Origin: Acetobacteraceae bacterium
GTDB lineage: Bacteria > Pseudomonadota > Alphaproteobacteria > Acetobacterales > Acetobacteraceae
NCBI GenBank assembly: GCA_027323595.1
Contig: DAHWBL010000253.1
Span: 1-32,848, forward strand
DNA length: 32,848 nucleotides
Direction of reading: 5' to 3'
The notes beneath the pieces were generated by a model. That model made no database searches, was not told the DNA's origin, and saw only the letters and a program-made list of their open reading frames with translations. The position numbers were made by a program, and so were the translations under genes. Below are positions 6,443 through 14,194 of the stretch, piece by piece; position 1 is the first letter of the stretch, and every line of letters starts with the position of its first letter.

Positions 6443-8641
6443 ATGGATGCTCCCCTCGCCCGCCCGCTTGCCACCCGCCGCGCGCTGTTGCGGGCCGGGG
6501 GCTGTCTGATCGTGAGCTTCAGCCTCGCGCCCGAAGTGCGCGCCGCCGAGGACCAAACCGCGTTTCCGCTTGATCAGACCGACAGTTTTCTGGCCATCGA
6601 CCGCGCCGGCATCGTCACCATCCATAGCGGCAAGGTCGATCTGGGTACCGGCGCGCGGGCGACCTATCGGATGATCGTCGCCGAGGAACTCGATCTGGAT
6701 CCCGCGACATTGCAGATGGTGGAAGGCGACACCGCGCGCACGCCCAACCAGGGGCCGACCACCGGCAGCAACGGTGTGAGCACCGGGGGCATGCAGTTGC
6801 GCCATGCCGCGGCCACCGCGCGCGCCGGCCTGATGCGGCTTGCCGCGGACAGGCTCGGCGTGCCGGTGGAGCAGCTTCGTATGGAGCGCGGCGTCATCAA
6901 CGGCGGTGACAAGACGATCGATTTTGGCGCGCTGGTCGGCGGCGGGCGATTTGATTTGAAGCTCGATCCGAAGGCGCCCACCAAAGACCCGGCGCGGTAC
7001 CGGCTGATCGGCGGATCGATCCCGCGCCCGGACCTGCCGGGCAAGCTCACCGGCGCGCATGTCTATGTGCATGACTTCAAACTTCCTGACATGCTGCATG
7101 GTCGGGTGATCCGTCCGCCGGCGCTGGGTGCGCGCCTTTTAGAAGTTGGCGAGGCGCCGCTGCCGGGCGTGCGGGTGGTTCGGATCGGCGATTTCCTGGG
7201 CGTCGTCGCCGATGACGAGTGGGACGCGATCCGTGCCGCGCGCATGCTGAGCGCGCGTTGGTCGCAGCCGCGTGAACTGCCTGGCTCGGACAATATCTAC
7301 GAGCACGTGCGTTCGACGCCGATGGTGCGGACCGAGAGCCTGGCCGAGCATGGCAGCGGCGATCCGTTCGCCATCGCGGTGCGCACGGTTGCCGCGAGCT
7401 ATGAATGGCCGGCGCAGTCGCATGGCTCGATCGGACCATCCTGCGCGGTGGCCGATGTCACCGCGAGTGCGGCGACGATCTGGACCGCGAGCCAGGCGAC
7501 CCACAAATATCGTGATGTGTTCGCGACGTTTCTCGGGCTGCCGCGCGAGCAGGTGCGTCTGATCTATCTCGATGGTGCCGGCTGCTATGGCATGAACGGG
7601 CATGACGACGCGGCTGCCGATGCGGCGTTGTTGTCGCGCGCGGTGGGGCGGCCGGTGCGGGTGCAATGGTCGCGCGAGGATGAACTCGGCTGGGACCCCA
7701 AGGGGCCGCCGCAGGTGATCGACCGGCAGGCCGCGATCGATGCGTCGGACAATATCACCGGCTGGAAAACCACGGGGCTGCTGCCGCAGAACACGAAGGG
7801 GCTTCAGGCGGTGCCGCTGCTGGCGCCGCTCGCCGCCGGGCTGGATATCGCGGATGGGCAAAATGCCGGCCAGTTGCAGGGGAATCTGGAACCGCCGTAT
7901 GAATTTGCCCGCAGCTCGATCGCGGTGCGGTGGCTGCGCGACACGCCGTTGCGCGCATCAAACCTGCGTGCGCCTGGCAAGATCGCGAACGTGTTCGCGG
8001 TGGAATGTTTTCTGGACGAGCTCGCGGTGGCGACCGGCGCCGATCCGCTGGCGCTGCGGCTGGAGCTTTTGCCATCCTCACGAGGCCGGCAGGTGCTGCG
8101 CACCATGGCCAATCGGCTCGGCTGGAAGCCTCGGCTGTCTCCCGCGGTTGGGCAGGATTCCGTGGTGCTGCGTGGCCGCGGCATCGCCTACGTGCACTAC
8201 AAGGGCGCCGATAATCATGTCGCCACCGGCATCGAGGTCGCGGTGACCAGAACGACCGGGGCGATCGTGGTGGAACGCGTCGTCTGCGCGCATGATTGCG
8301 GGCAGATCATCAACCTCGACGGCACCCTCGCACAGGTCGAGGGCAGCATCCTGCAAACCCTCAGCCGTGCGCTGTTCGAGGAGGTCACCTTCGACCAGGG
8401 GCGGGTGACCAGCACCGACTGGGCGAGCTATCGGTTGCTGACGTTCCCTGATGTGCCAAGGATCGAAATCGATCTGCTCGACAATCCGGGCGGCCATCCG
8501 CTCGGTGCGGGCGAGGCCGCGACGACACCGGTGGCCGCGGCACTCGGCAACGCGATCTTCGACGCGACCGGGGTGCGGATGCGCCGGGTGCCGTTCAGCC
8601 CCGAGCGGTTGAAGGCCGGACTTGCCGGCCTTCCCGCCTGA
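6443..8641 (+). CDS. Molybdopterin-binding hydroxylase large subunit with Tat leader (IorB-type)
   Basis: A 732-residue molybdopterin subunit of the isoquinoline 1-oxidoreductase beta / aldehyde oxidoreductase type. The N-terminus carries a twin-arginine leader: Arg12-Arg13 followed by a hydrophobic stretch and an Ala-rich end near residue 35 (EVRAAED). The folded complex is therefore probably exported with its cofactor, the small subunit hitch-hiking. Downstream motifs include GKVDLGTG, QSHGSIGPSCAVADV, and the C-terminal GAGEAATTP, in which Glu691 fits the catalytic base of the family. No FAD subunit is adjacent. IorAB-type enzymes commonly pass electrons to a cytochrome c, but none is encoded nearby. 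Expected reaction: water-derived hydroxylation of a heteroaromatic carbon, or aldehyde oxidation. Confidence 0.9.
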   Translation: MDAPLARPLATRRALLRAGGCLIVSFSLAPEVRAAEDQTAFPLDQTDSFLAIDRAGIVTIHSGKVDLGTGARATYRMIVAEELDLDPATLQMVEGDTARTPNQGPTTGSNGVSTGGMQLRHAAATARAGLMRLAADRLGVPVEQLRMERGVINGGDKTIDFGALVGGGRFDLKLDPKAPTKDPARYRLIGGSIPRPDLPGKLTGAHVYVHDFKLPDMLHGRVIRPPALGARLLEVGEAPLPGVRVVRIGDFLGVVADDEWDAIRAARMLSARWSQPRELPGSDNIYEHVRSTPMVRTESLAEHGSGDPFAIAVRTVAASYEWPAQSHGSIGPSCAVADVTASAATIWTASQATHKYRDVFATFLGLPREQVRLIYLDGAGCYGMNGHDDAAADAALLSRAVGRPVRVQWSREDELGWDPKGPPQVIDRQAAIDASDNITGWKTTGLLPQNTKGLQAVPLLAPLAAGLDIADGQNAGQLQGNLEPPYEFARSSIAVRWLRDTPLRASNLRAPGKIANVFAVECFLDELAVATGADPLALRLELLPSSRGRQVLRTMANRLGWKPRLSPAVGQDSVVLRGRGIAYVHYKGADNHVATGIEVAVTRTTGAIVVERVVCAHDCGQIINLDGTLAQVEGSILQTLSRALFEEVTFDQGRVTSTDWASYRLLTFPDVPRIEIDLLDNPGGHPLGAGEAATTPVAAALGNAIFDATGVRMRRVPFSPERLKAGLAGLPA

Positions 8642-8648
8642 GCGACCT

Positions 8649-9860
8649 TCAGCGCGGGAAGCGCGCCGAGACGTCGATGTTGAACAGCTTCGCCGCGGTC
8701 TCGCCAAGGATGTTGCGCCGCGCCTGTTCGGACAGGAAATCGAGGTCCCACACGGTGGTCGGCAGGTCCATGTCCCAATGCGGATAATCCGATGAATAGA
8801 GCAACTGGGTCTCGGCGTTGATCATCTGCATCGTCACCTCGAGCGCGGCGCGGTTGTTCACCGTCTCCATCGGCTGGGTCGAGTAATACATCTGGCGCAT
8901 ATAGTCGCTCGGCAGATGTTTCAGCGCCGGTGCCTCCGACGAGCGCATGCGGTAGTCATTGTCCAGCCGCTGCATCAGCCACGGTATCCAGGCAAGCCCG
9001 CTTTCGATCCAGATCACCTTGAGTTTGGGGAAGCGCTCAGGCAGCCCGTTGATCACCCAGTTGGCGCAATGCACCGCGTTGAACACGGTGAAGCCCACCG
9101 CGTGGGCGGTGATGAAACGGTTCGCCACCGAGATGAGCTGGTCGTTCCAGTGGTAGGAGGCATGAAACGCGATCGGCAGGCCGAGCTCCTCCAGCAGCGC
9201 GTAGGTTTTCATGTAGGCATTGTCGGCCACCGATTTATAGCGGGTGGACACCACCATGAACCCGACCACGCCCTTGCGGCCGGCGAACTCCTTGACGATG
9301 TTGTAGGTGGCTTCGGGATCGTTGAAGGGCAGGTACAGCATCGAGCGCAGCCGGTCGTTCGACGGCAGCACGTTCTCGCAGATCCAGCGATTATAGGCGC
9401 GGGCGAGATTCGCCTCGATCTCGGGCTGGGGGTGCAGCCCCAGGAACAGCATGGGGGTGGGAAACAGGCAGGCGTAATCGACGCACAGCGCGTCCATCCA
9501 GCGCAGCGTCTGCGCCACTTCGCGCGACAGGCCGGGCGCTTCCACCTTCTCGCCCTTGCGCATCTGGTAGCGCATCACCCGCCCGCCCATGTCCTGATAG
9601 CCTGGCTGGTCCATCAGCATGGCCGCCGGGCCCTTGTAGCTGAAGGTGTTGAGCGCGATCTGGCGCAGATTGGGGTCGTCGATATATTGCAGGATCGGAC
9701 CAAAATTGTCGGTTTCGTAGTGATGGCAATCGACATCGATCACCAGCATCTTGTCCAGGCCGCGCTTTTCGGCCTCGGCGCGAGCGTGGCGCAGATGTTT
9801 GCCGCTGTCGAAATCATCGACGGTGCGGTTGTAATCGGGGTCGCTCGAATGAAACAGCAT
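8649..9860 (-). CDS. Amidohydrolase-2 (ACMSD-like) metal-dependent hydrolase or decarboxylase
   Basis: A 403-residue TIM-barrel amidohydrolase of the Amidohydro_2 group. Seen: the strand-1 motif DVDCHHYE (Asp44-x-His46), a barrel histidine in AFHASYH (His233), the conserved WIESGLAWIPW (about 285-295), and SSDYPHWD with Asp358 as the likely catalytic or metal aspartate. Relatives include aminocarboxymuconate-semialdehyde decarboxylase and gamma-resorcylate decarboxylases, as well as many uncharacterised hydrolases beside Rieske proteins. It follows the Rieske ferredoxin gene by ten bases and has a good AGGAG ribosome site, so the two form an operon. It ends eight bases from the convergent molybdenum-hydroxylase gene. 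Decarboxylation of an aromatic acid or hydrolysis of a ring amide are the leading ideas. Confidence 0.88.
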   Translation of the reverse strand: MLFHSSDPDYNRTVDDFDSGKHLRHARAEAEKRGLDKMLVIDVDCHHYETDNFGPILQYIDDPNLRQIALNTFSYKGPAAMLMDQPGYQDMGGRVMRYQMRKGEKVEAPGLSREVAQTLRWMDALCVDYACLFPTPMLFLGLHPQPEIEANLARAYNRWICENVLPSNDRLRSMLYLPFNDPEATYNIVKEFAGRKGVVGFMVVSTRYKSVADNAYMKTYALLEELGLPIAFHASYHWNDQLISVANRFITAHAVGFTVFNAVHCANWVINGLPERFPKLKVIWIESGLAWIPWLMQRLDNDYRMRSSEAPALKHLPSDYMRQMYYSTQPMETVNNRAALEVTMQMINAETQLLYSSDYPHWDMDLPTTVWDLDFLSEQARRNILGETAAKLFNIDVSARFPR

Positions 9861-9870
9861 GGTGCCTCTC

Positions 9871-10251
9871 CTATTGCGCGGCCGGCAGGCGGACGAACAC
9901 GTCGCCGTCGCGCTCGATCACCTCGAAGCGACGCAGCGCGAAACGCGGGTCTCCGGCGGTGCGCCCGGTGGCGATGTCGAATTCCCAGCCGTGCCAGGGA
10001 CAGACCAGATTGAGCCGCGTGCTGTCGAAGCGCATGCCGTGATAGGTGTGATCCGCGGCGAGCACCTCCTCGACCTTGTGGATCAGCATGCCCTCGCAGA
10101 CCGGTCCGCCCTGATGCGGACAATGGTTGGAAAATGCGTGCAGCCGCCCCTGGGCACGCAACACGCCGACCTCGCGCGCGCCGTGCACGATGATCCGCCG
10201 CTCCCCTTCGCCCGCCAGTTCGGCGGCGTGCGCCACGAACACGTCCTGCAT
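9871..10251 (-). CDS. Rieske [2Fe-2S] ferredoxin-like protein
   Basis: A 126-residue single-domain Rieske protein. The ligands are clear: Cys44-Pro-His46 (SNHCPHQGG) and Cys84-Pro-Trp-His87 (LVCPWHGWEFD). The two pairs are about 37 residues apart, roughly twice the usual spacing in ferredoxins of ring dioxygenases, so the intervening loop is enlarged. The start at 10251 is chosen because a GGGGGAG ribosome site precedes it; a longer reading from 10293 lacks one. It lies upstream of the amidohydrolase gene in the same operon. No Rieske oxygenase alpha subunit is present, so it either serves an oxygenase elsewhere or has a dedicated role with the amidohydrolase. Divergent from the LysR gene. 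Confidence 0.9.
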   Translation of the reverse strand: MQDVFVAHAAELAGEGERRIIVHGAREVGVLRAQGRLHAFSNHCPHQGGPVCEGMLIHKVEEVLAADHTYHGMRFDSTRLNLVCPWHGWEFDIATGRTAGDPRFALRRFEVIERDGDVFVRLPAAQ

Positions 10252-10334
10252 GCGTTGTCTCCCCCGATCACCCGTTGGATATGTTCTGACCATTGCCCGG
10301 GCGCGGGCGCAACGGCGGAATTTTCGCGGGGCAC

Positions 10335-10349
10335 ATGAATTTTCTTCAT
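10335..10349. promoter_or_regulatory. LysR-type operator, ATGAA-N5-TTCAT
   Basis: A perfect dyad ATGAA-TTTTC-TTCAT lies 31 bases upstream of the LysR start and 84 bases upstream of the divergent Rieske gene. It contains the T-N11-A core expected of LysR-type binding sites. The same half-sites and spacer length recur at 12674-12696. The likely role is autoregulation and control of the Rieske-amidohydrolase operon. Confidence 0.6.
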
Positions 10350-10379
10350 CGTCCCGGCGATCGCGGCTATAAGGCCGCC

Positions 10380-11288
10380 ATGATCCGCCGCCTGCCCTCG
10401 CTTGCCTCGCTGCGCGCCTTCGAGGCCGCCGCCCGCCACATGAGCTTCACCCGCGCCGCCGCCGAGCTGAACCTCACCCAGACGGCGGTGAGCCACCAGA
10501 TCCGCAATCTGGAGGAGCATCTGGGCCTGGCTTTGTTCCAGCGGGAGCGCAACTCGCTGCTGCTCACCGCCGCGGCGCGCGACTATCTGGAATCGATCCG
10601 CGCGATCCTGCTCCAGCTCGCCGAGGCGACCGACCGCACCGCCGATCGGGGTCGCGACGAGGTGCTGACATTGGCCTGTCTGAACACCTTCGCGATCAAG
10701 TGTCTGCTGCCGGCGCTGGGCGCCTTCCGGGCCGCCGCACCGGGAATTTCGCTGCGCATCCGCACGGTGATCTCGTTCGATAACCTGCCGCGCCACGACT
10801 ATGATGTCGGCATCCGTTACGGTGTCGGTGACTGGCCGGGACATGTCTGTCAGCGGATCACCTATGATGAGCTGCTGCCGGTCTGTGCGCCCGATCTCGC
10901 GCGCCGGCTGCACAGCCCCGCTGATCTGGCCGCCGAGGTCTGCATCCGCACCATTTCGCCCAATCTGCGCGATGACTGGCCGCTGTGGCTCGACCAGGCC
11001 GGGCTGCGCGATCTGGCGTTCGCCGACGAGCTGACCAGCGATTTTCTGGCGATCTCGCTGCAGGCTGCGGTGGACGGGCTGGGGGTGGCGATGGGGCGTG
11101 GGGCGGTGGTGGCCGAGGACCTGGCGCGCGGGCGGCTGGTGGCGCCGTTCGGGCTGCGCGTGCCAACCCGGCTTGGCTATCACATCGCCGCCCCCGAGGA
11201 CCGCGCCGGTCGCGCCAAGGTTGCCGTGTTCACCAACTGGGCGATGGCACGCTTCACCCCGCTGTCGGGGCCGCCGCCGCGCTCCTGA
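10380..11288 (+). CDS. LysR-family transcriptional regulator (GcvA-like)
   Basis: A 302-residue LysR regulator. The N-terminal helix-turn-helix is about residues 8-65, with the signature SLRAFEAAARHMSFTRAAAE, then LTQTAVSHQIRNLEEHLGLA. The C-terminal part is a periplasmic-binding-protein-like effector domain, with features of the GcvA subgroup (YDVGIRYGVGDWPG, AAVDGLGVAMGRGAVV). The ATG at 10380 has AAGG five bases upstream. Earlier in-frame ATGs would extend it by up to 29 residues, and one of them lies within the operator dyad. It is divergent from the Rieske operon and convergent with the MFS gene. Shared dyads suggest it controls itself, the Rieske pair, the MFS permease and the coxG operon. 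The effector is unknown. Confidence 0.92.
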   Translation: MIRRLPSLASLRAFEAAARHMSFTRAAAELNLTQTAVSHQIRNLEEHLGLALFQRERNSLLLTAAARDYLESIRAILLQLAEATDRTADRGRDEVLTLACLNTFAIKCLLPALGAFRAAAPGISLRIRTVISFDNLPRHDYDVGIRYGVGDWPGHVCQRITYDELLPVCAPDLARRLHSPADLAAEVCIRTISPNLRDDWPLWLDQAGLRDLAFADELTSDFLAISLQAAVDGLGVAMGRGAVVAEDLARGRLVAPFGLRVPTRLGYHIAAPEDRAGRAKVAVFTNWAMARFTPLSGPPPRS

Positions 11289-11295
11289 GGCGCGA

Positions 11296-12573
11296 TCAGG
11301 CCGCGCGCGGGACCGCCTCCGGCAGCTCCTCGACGAACGGCTGGTCGGGCCGCAGCCAGTGCGCCAGCACCGCGCCGACCAGCAGCAACCCGATCGACAT
11401 CGCGAACGGCCATTGCCACGAGCCGGTGAGGTCCACCGCGAGCCCGAAGCAGAGCGGCGAGAGAATCCCGGCCGCGGCGAAGCCGATGCTGAGATATCCC
11501 CCCGCGGTGCCGGAATAGCGTGGCGCGATGTCCAGGGTGCACAGCCACAGCGGGCCGACCGCGATTTCGAGGAAGAACAGCGCGATGGTCAGCGCAAGCG
11601 CGACGGTGGTGAGATCGGTGGTGATCAGCACGGTGCACAGCGCGAGGAAGGTGAGCAACAGCCCGACGGTGATCTGCCAGGTGCGGGCGATCTCCAGCCG
11701 GCCGGTGCGGCGATAGAGGAAATCGCTGAGCAGCCCGCCAGCGGCGTCGCCGAGCACGCCGCCGAGCAGGATGCCGCCGGAGAACAGCGCCGAGCCTTTC
11801 AAATTCATGTGATATTCCTGCAGAAAGAAGGTCGGCAGCCAGGTCAGATAGACCCAAAGCGTCCAGCCGTAGCAGAAGAAGGTGGCGCTGAGCGGCCATA
11901 GCCGGATGCCCAGCCGCTTGAGCGGGATGCGCTCGCCGGGCACGCGCGGGCGGATCGGGCGCAGGCGCGCGAGTTCGGCGGCCGAGACCCGTGGGTGCTG
12001 GGCGGGGTCGTCGCGGAACCAAGCATACCAGATCACCGCGCACAGCAAGGTGGCGACGCCGACGATGTAGAAGGAGCTGCGCCAGTTGGTCGCCAGGATC
12101 AGCGTGGCGATCAGCGGCGGGGTGATGGCGGTGGCGACGCGGGCGAAGGCGTGGGTGAAGCCCTGGCCGAAGCCCCAGCGTTCCTGCGGCAGCCAGTTGG
12201 TCATCGCGCGGGTCATGGTGGACAGCGCGGCACCTTCACCCAGCCCGACCAGGGCGCGCGCGCCGATCAGCCCGGCCATGCCGCCGGCGGCACCGGTGAG
12301 CAACGTGCCGGCGGCGAAGGACAGCATATACAACGTGAACACCCGGCGCGGGCCAAACCGGTCGGCGAGCCAGCCGCCGAACAGGGTGATCGCGGCATAG
12401 GGATAGGAGAAGGCCGAGAACACCAGCCCCAGATCGGTGTTGGACAGATGCAGCTCGCGGCGCATCTCACCGGCGGCGGTGCCGATGTTGGCGCGATCCA
12501 CGTAGAGGATGAAATACATCAGGCAGATCAGCAGAAAAGTCAGATTCGTTGTTTTCAGCCGCGGCCTGTCCAT
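11296..12573 (-). CDS. MFS permease, anion:cation symporter (ACS) type
   Basis: A 425-residue major facilitator protein with about twelve hydrophobic segments. The N-terminal segment YFILYVDRANIGTAAGEMRREL and the loop GGWLADRFGPRR are typical of the ACS family (phthalate, glucarate, hexuronate and other organic-anion uptake). I start at 12573, where GGGGGAAA precedes the ATG; upstream in-frame starts add only a hydrophilic tail. It is convergent with the LysR gene and divergent from coxG, and an extended LysR-type dyad sits 101 bases upstream. Import of the carboxylated aromatic substrate of this island is the simplest role. Confidence 0.88.
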   Translation of the reverse strand: MDRPRLKTTNLTFLLICLMYFILYVDRANIGTAAGEMRRELHLSNTDLGLVFSAFSYPYAAITLFGGWLADRFGPRRVFTLYMLSFAAGTLLTGAAGGMAGLIGARALVGLGEGAALSTMTRAMTNWLPQERWGFGQGFTHAFARVATAITPPLIATLILATNWRSSFYIVGVATLLCAVIWYAWFRDDPAQHPRVSAAELARLRPIRPRVPGERIPLKRLGIRLWPLSATFFCYGWTLWVYLTWLPTFFLQEYHMNLKGSALFSGGILLGGVLGDAAGGLLSDFLYRRTGRLEIARTWQITVGLLLTFLALCTVLITTDLTTVALALTIALFFLEIAVGPLWLCTLDIAPRYSGTAGGYLSIGFAAAGILSPLCFGLAVDLTGSWQWPFAMSIGLLLVGAVLAHWLRPDQPFVEELPEAVPRAA

Positions 12574-12673
12574 GTGCGTTTCCCCCTTGTGATCCCGCCG
12601 GCCGCTTGATTGCGACACTCAATTGCACCATCGCCGGGTCCGCGTTCTGGCGCGACCACGAATTGCATGCCCT

Positions 12674-12696
12674 TGGGATGAAGTTTATTCATCCCA
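12674..12696. promoter_or_regulatory. Extended LysR-type operator between MFS and coxG genes
   Basis: A perfect inverted repeat with 9-base arms, TGGGATGAA and TTCATCCCA, separated by GTTTA. Its core, ATGAA-N5-TTCAT, is identical in half-sites and spacing to the dyad upstream of the LysR gene at 10335. It lies in the 271-base divergent region, 101 bases from the MFS start and 149 from the coxG start. Because both promoters flank it, one bound regulator could serve both operons. Confidence 0.65.
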
Positions 12697-12773
12697 TATC
12701 CCCGACGCCGGCGCCATACCGCCCGGATCGTTGACAGCACGGCGATCCGGCTGCAAAGCCTGCGGCACGTCAG

Positions 12774-12783
12774 TTGGGATGAA
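12774..12783 (+). promoter_or_regulatory. Isolated operator half-site before coxG
   Basis: The ten bases TTGGGATGAA repeat exactly the left arm of the dyad (12673-12682) in the same orientation, 61 bases upstream of the coxG start. No matching right arm follows. LysR regulators commonly use one strong dyad plus a weaker activation half-site nearer the promoter, and this would fit the latter. The remainder of 12574-12844 holds no gene; an additional ATTG-N7-CAAT dyad sits at 12609-12623. Confidence 0.4.
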
Positions 12784-12844
12784 ACAGCGTGCGGGTGATC
12801 GACGTCCAGGCATCACGCGGCCGCTTGCAGGTGGGTATGTCAAC

Positions 12845-13336
12845 ATGAAATTCGACGGCGGCTTCACCGTTCCGGCTGAGCGTGAGATCGTGTTCGCCCG
12901 GCTCAATGACCCGCATTTCTTCGCCTCCTGCCTCGATGGGGTGAGCGAGCTCGTCGAGGTCGATCCGACGCATTTCACCGCCCGGCTGGCCACCCGCATC
13001 GCCTACATCAAGTTCAACTTCGCCATCTCCGTCGAGATCGCCGAGATCGTCGCGCCGAGCCGGGTGGTGGCCAAATCCGAGGGCACACCGCTGGGCATCG
13101 TGGGGCGGCTGACCGCGCTCGCCACCGCGGATCTGCAGGCGAGCGTGGCCGAGGATGGCAGCGCGCAGACCGAGGTGACCTACGAGATCGACGTGTCGCT
13201 TGCCGGCAAGCTTGGCAGCATCGGCCAGCCGGTGCTGCGCTCCAAGGCGCGCGAGATGGAGCGATCGTTCGTCGAGAAGCTGCACGCCGCCTTCGCGACC
13301 GCGCCGGATGGCACCGTCCAGGAGATCGTATCATGA
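12845..13336 (+). CDS. CoxG-like SRPBCC protein
   Basis: A 163-residue protein of the CoxG / SRPBCC (START-like) family: MKFDGGFTVPAERE at the N-terminus, NDPHFFASCLDGVSEL, and an amphipathic C-terminal helix. CoxG proteins accompany molybdenum hydroxylases of the CO-dehydrogenase type and are thought to help recruit or mature the enzyme, or attach it to the membrane. The ATG at 12845 matches the family N-terminus and has AGGTGGG upstream; a 74-residue longer frame is not supported. The stop overlaps the coxM-like start by ATGA, so it is the first gene of the four-gene operon. Confidence 0.85.
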   Translation: MKFDGGFTVPAEREIVFARLNDPHFFASCLDGVSELVEVDPTHFTARLATRIAYIKFNFAISVEIAEIVAPSRVVAKSEGTPLGIVGRLTALATADLQASVAEDGSAQTEVTYEIDVSLAGKLGSIGQPVLRSKAREMERSFVEKLHAAFATAPDGTVQEIVS

Positions 13337-14193
13337 GAGGCTTCGAGTTCCTTCGCCCCGGCACGCTGAACGAGGCATCGGCGCTGCTCGCCACCGGTGA
13401 CGCGGCGGCGCGGCCTTTCGCCGGCGGCACCGGGCTGATGCTGATGATGAAGACCGGTGTGTTCTCGCCCTCGCGCCTGGTGTGCCTGCGGCAGACCGAG
13501 GCCGAGCATCGCGCCATCACGCCGACCGGGGATGGCGGCGCGCGCATCGGCGCGTTGGCGAGCCTCAGCCAGATCGAGCATGATCCGCTGCTGTGCCGGC
13601 TCGCCCCGGTGATCGCGCGCACCATGACGACGCTGGCCAATGTGCGGGTGCGCAATGTGGCGCGCATCGGCGGCACGCTGGCGCATGGCGACCCGCACAT
13701 GGACATGCCGCCGACGCTGGCCGCGTTGCGCGCGAGCGTGGTCACCAGCGGCACCGCCAGCCGCACCGTGCCGGTCGAGGCGCTCTATGCCGGCTATTAT
13801 GAAACCATCCTTCAGCCCGGCGAGCTGATCTCGGCCGTGCTGCTGCCCGATCAGACAGGCTGGCACAGTGTTTATCTGAAATGCACGACCCGCAGCGCGG
13901 ATGACTGGCCGGCGCTGGGGGTGGCGGTGTCGGTGCGCATGGACGGCACCACGATCACCGACAGCAGGGTGATCATTTCGGCCGCGACCGAAAAACTGAC
14001 CCGTGTTGCCGCCGCCGAGGCGGTGCTGAACGGGGCAACCGCGGGGCTTGCGGCATTCACCGCGGCGGGAGAGGCGGCGCGCGCGGTGGAGACGATCGAG
14101 GATGCGCGCGGCTCGGCCGCCTACAAGACCGAGCTGGTCGGGGTTTATGTGCGGCGCGCGTTGCAGCAGGCCACCGGCGCGGGAGGGAACTGA
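13333..14193 (+). CDS. Molybdenum hydroxylase FAD subunit (CoxM-type)
   Basis: A 286-residue medium subunit that passes electrons from the iron-sulfur protein to FAD. FAD-binding motifs are visible: FAGGTGL (29-35) and VRNVARIGGTLAHGDPHMDM (106-125), the counterpart of the family's NxATIGGNL-ADP segment. The C-terminal CO-dehydrogenase flavoprotein domain follows (about 180-280). The length is normal for the family. It overlaps coxG by ATGA and is followed after one base by the large-subunit gene, giving the order M-L-S of a classical three-subunit hydroxylase. Unlike the IorAB pair at 5975-8641, this enzyme carries its own flavin subunit and can probably use NAD+ or a soluble acceptor. Confidence 0.9.
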   Translation: MRGFEFLRPGTLNEASALLATGDAAARPFAGGTGLMLMMKTGVFSPSRLVCLRQTEAEHRAITPTGDGGARIGALASLSQIEHDPLLCRLAPVIARTMTTLANVRVRNVARIGGTLAHGDPHMDMPPTLAALRASVVTSGTASRTVPVEALYAGYYETILQPGELISAVLLPDQTGWHSVYLKCTTRSADDWPALGVAVSVRMDGTTITDSRVIISAATEKLTRVAAAEAVLNGATAGLAAFTAAGEAARAVETIEDARGSAAYKTELVGVYVRRALQQATGAGGN

Positions 14194-14194
14194 G

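Noticed and set aside
11284-11300. A CCTGA-N7-TCAGG hairpin at the LysR/MFS convergent ends as a bidirectional terminator
   Set aside because: Only five base pairs, formed largely by the two stop codons, and no T tract on either side.
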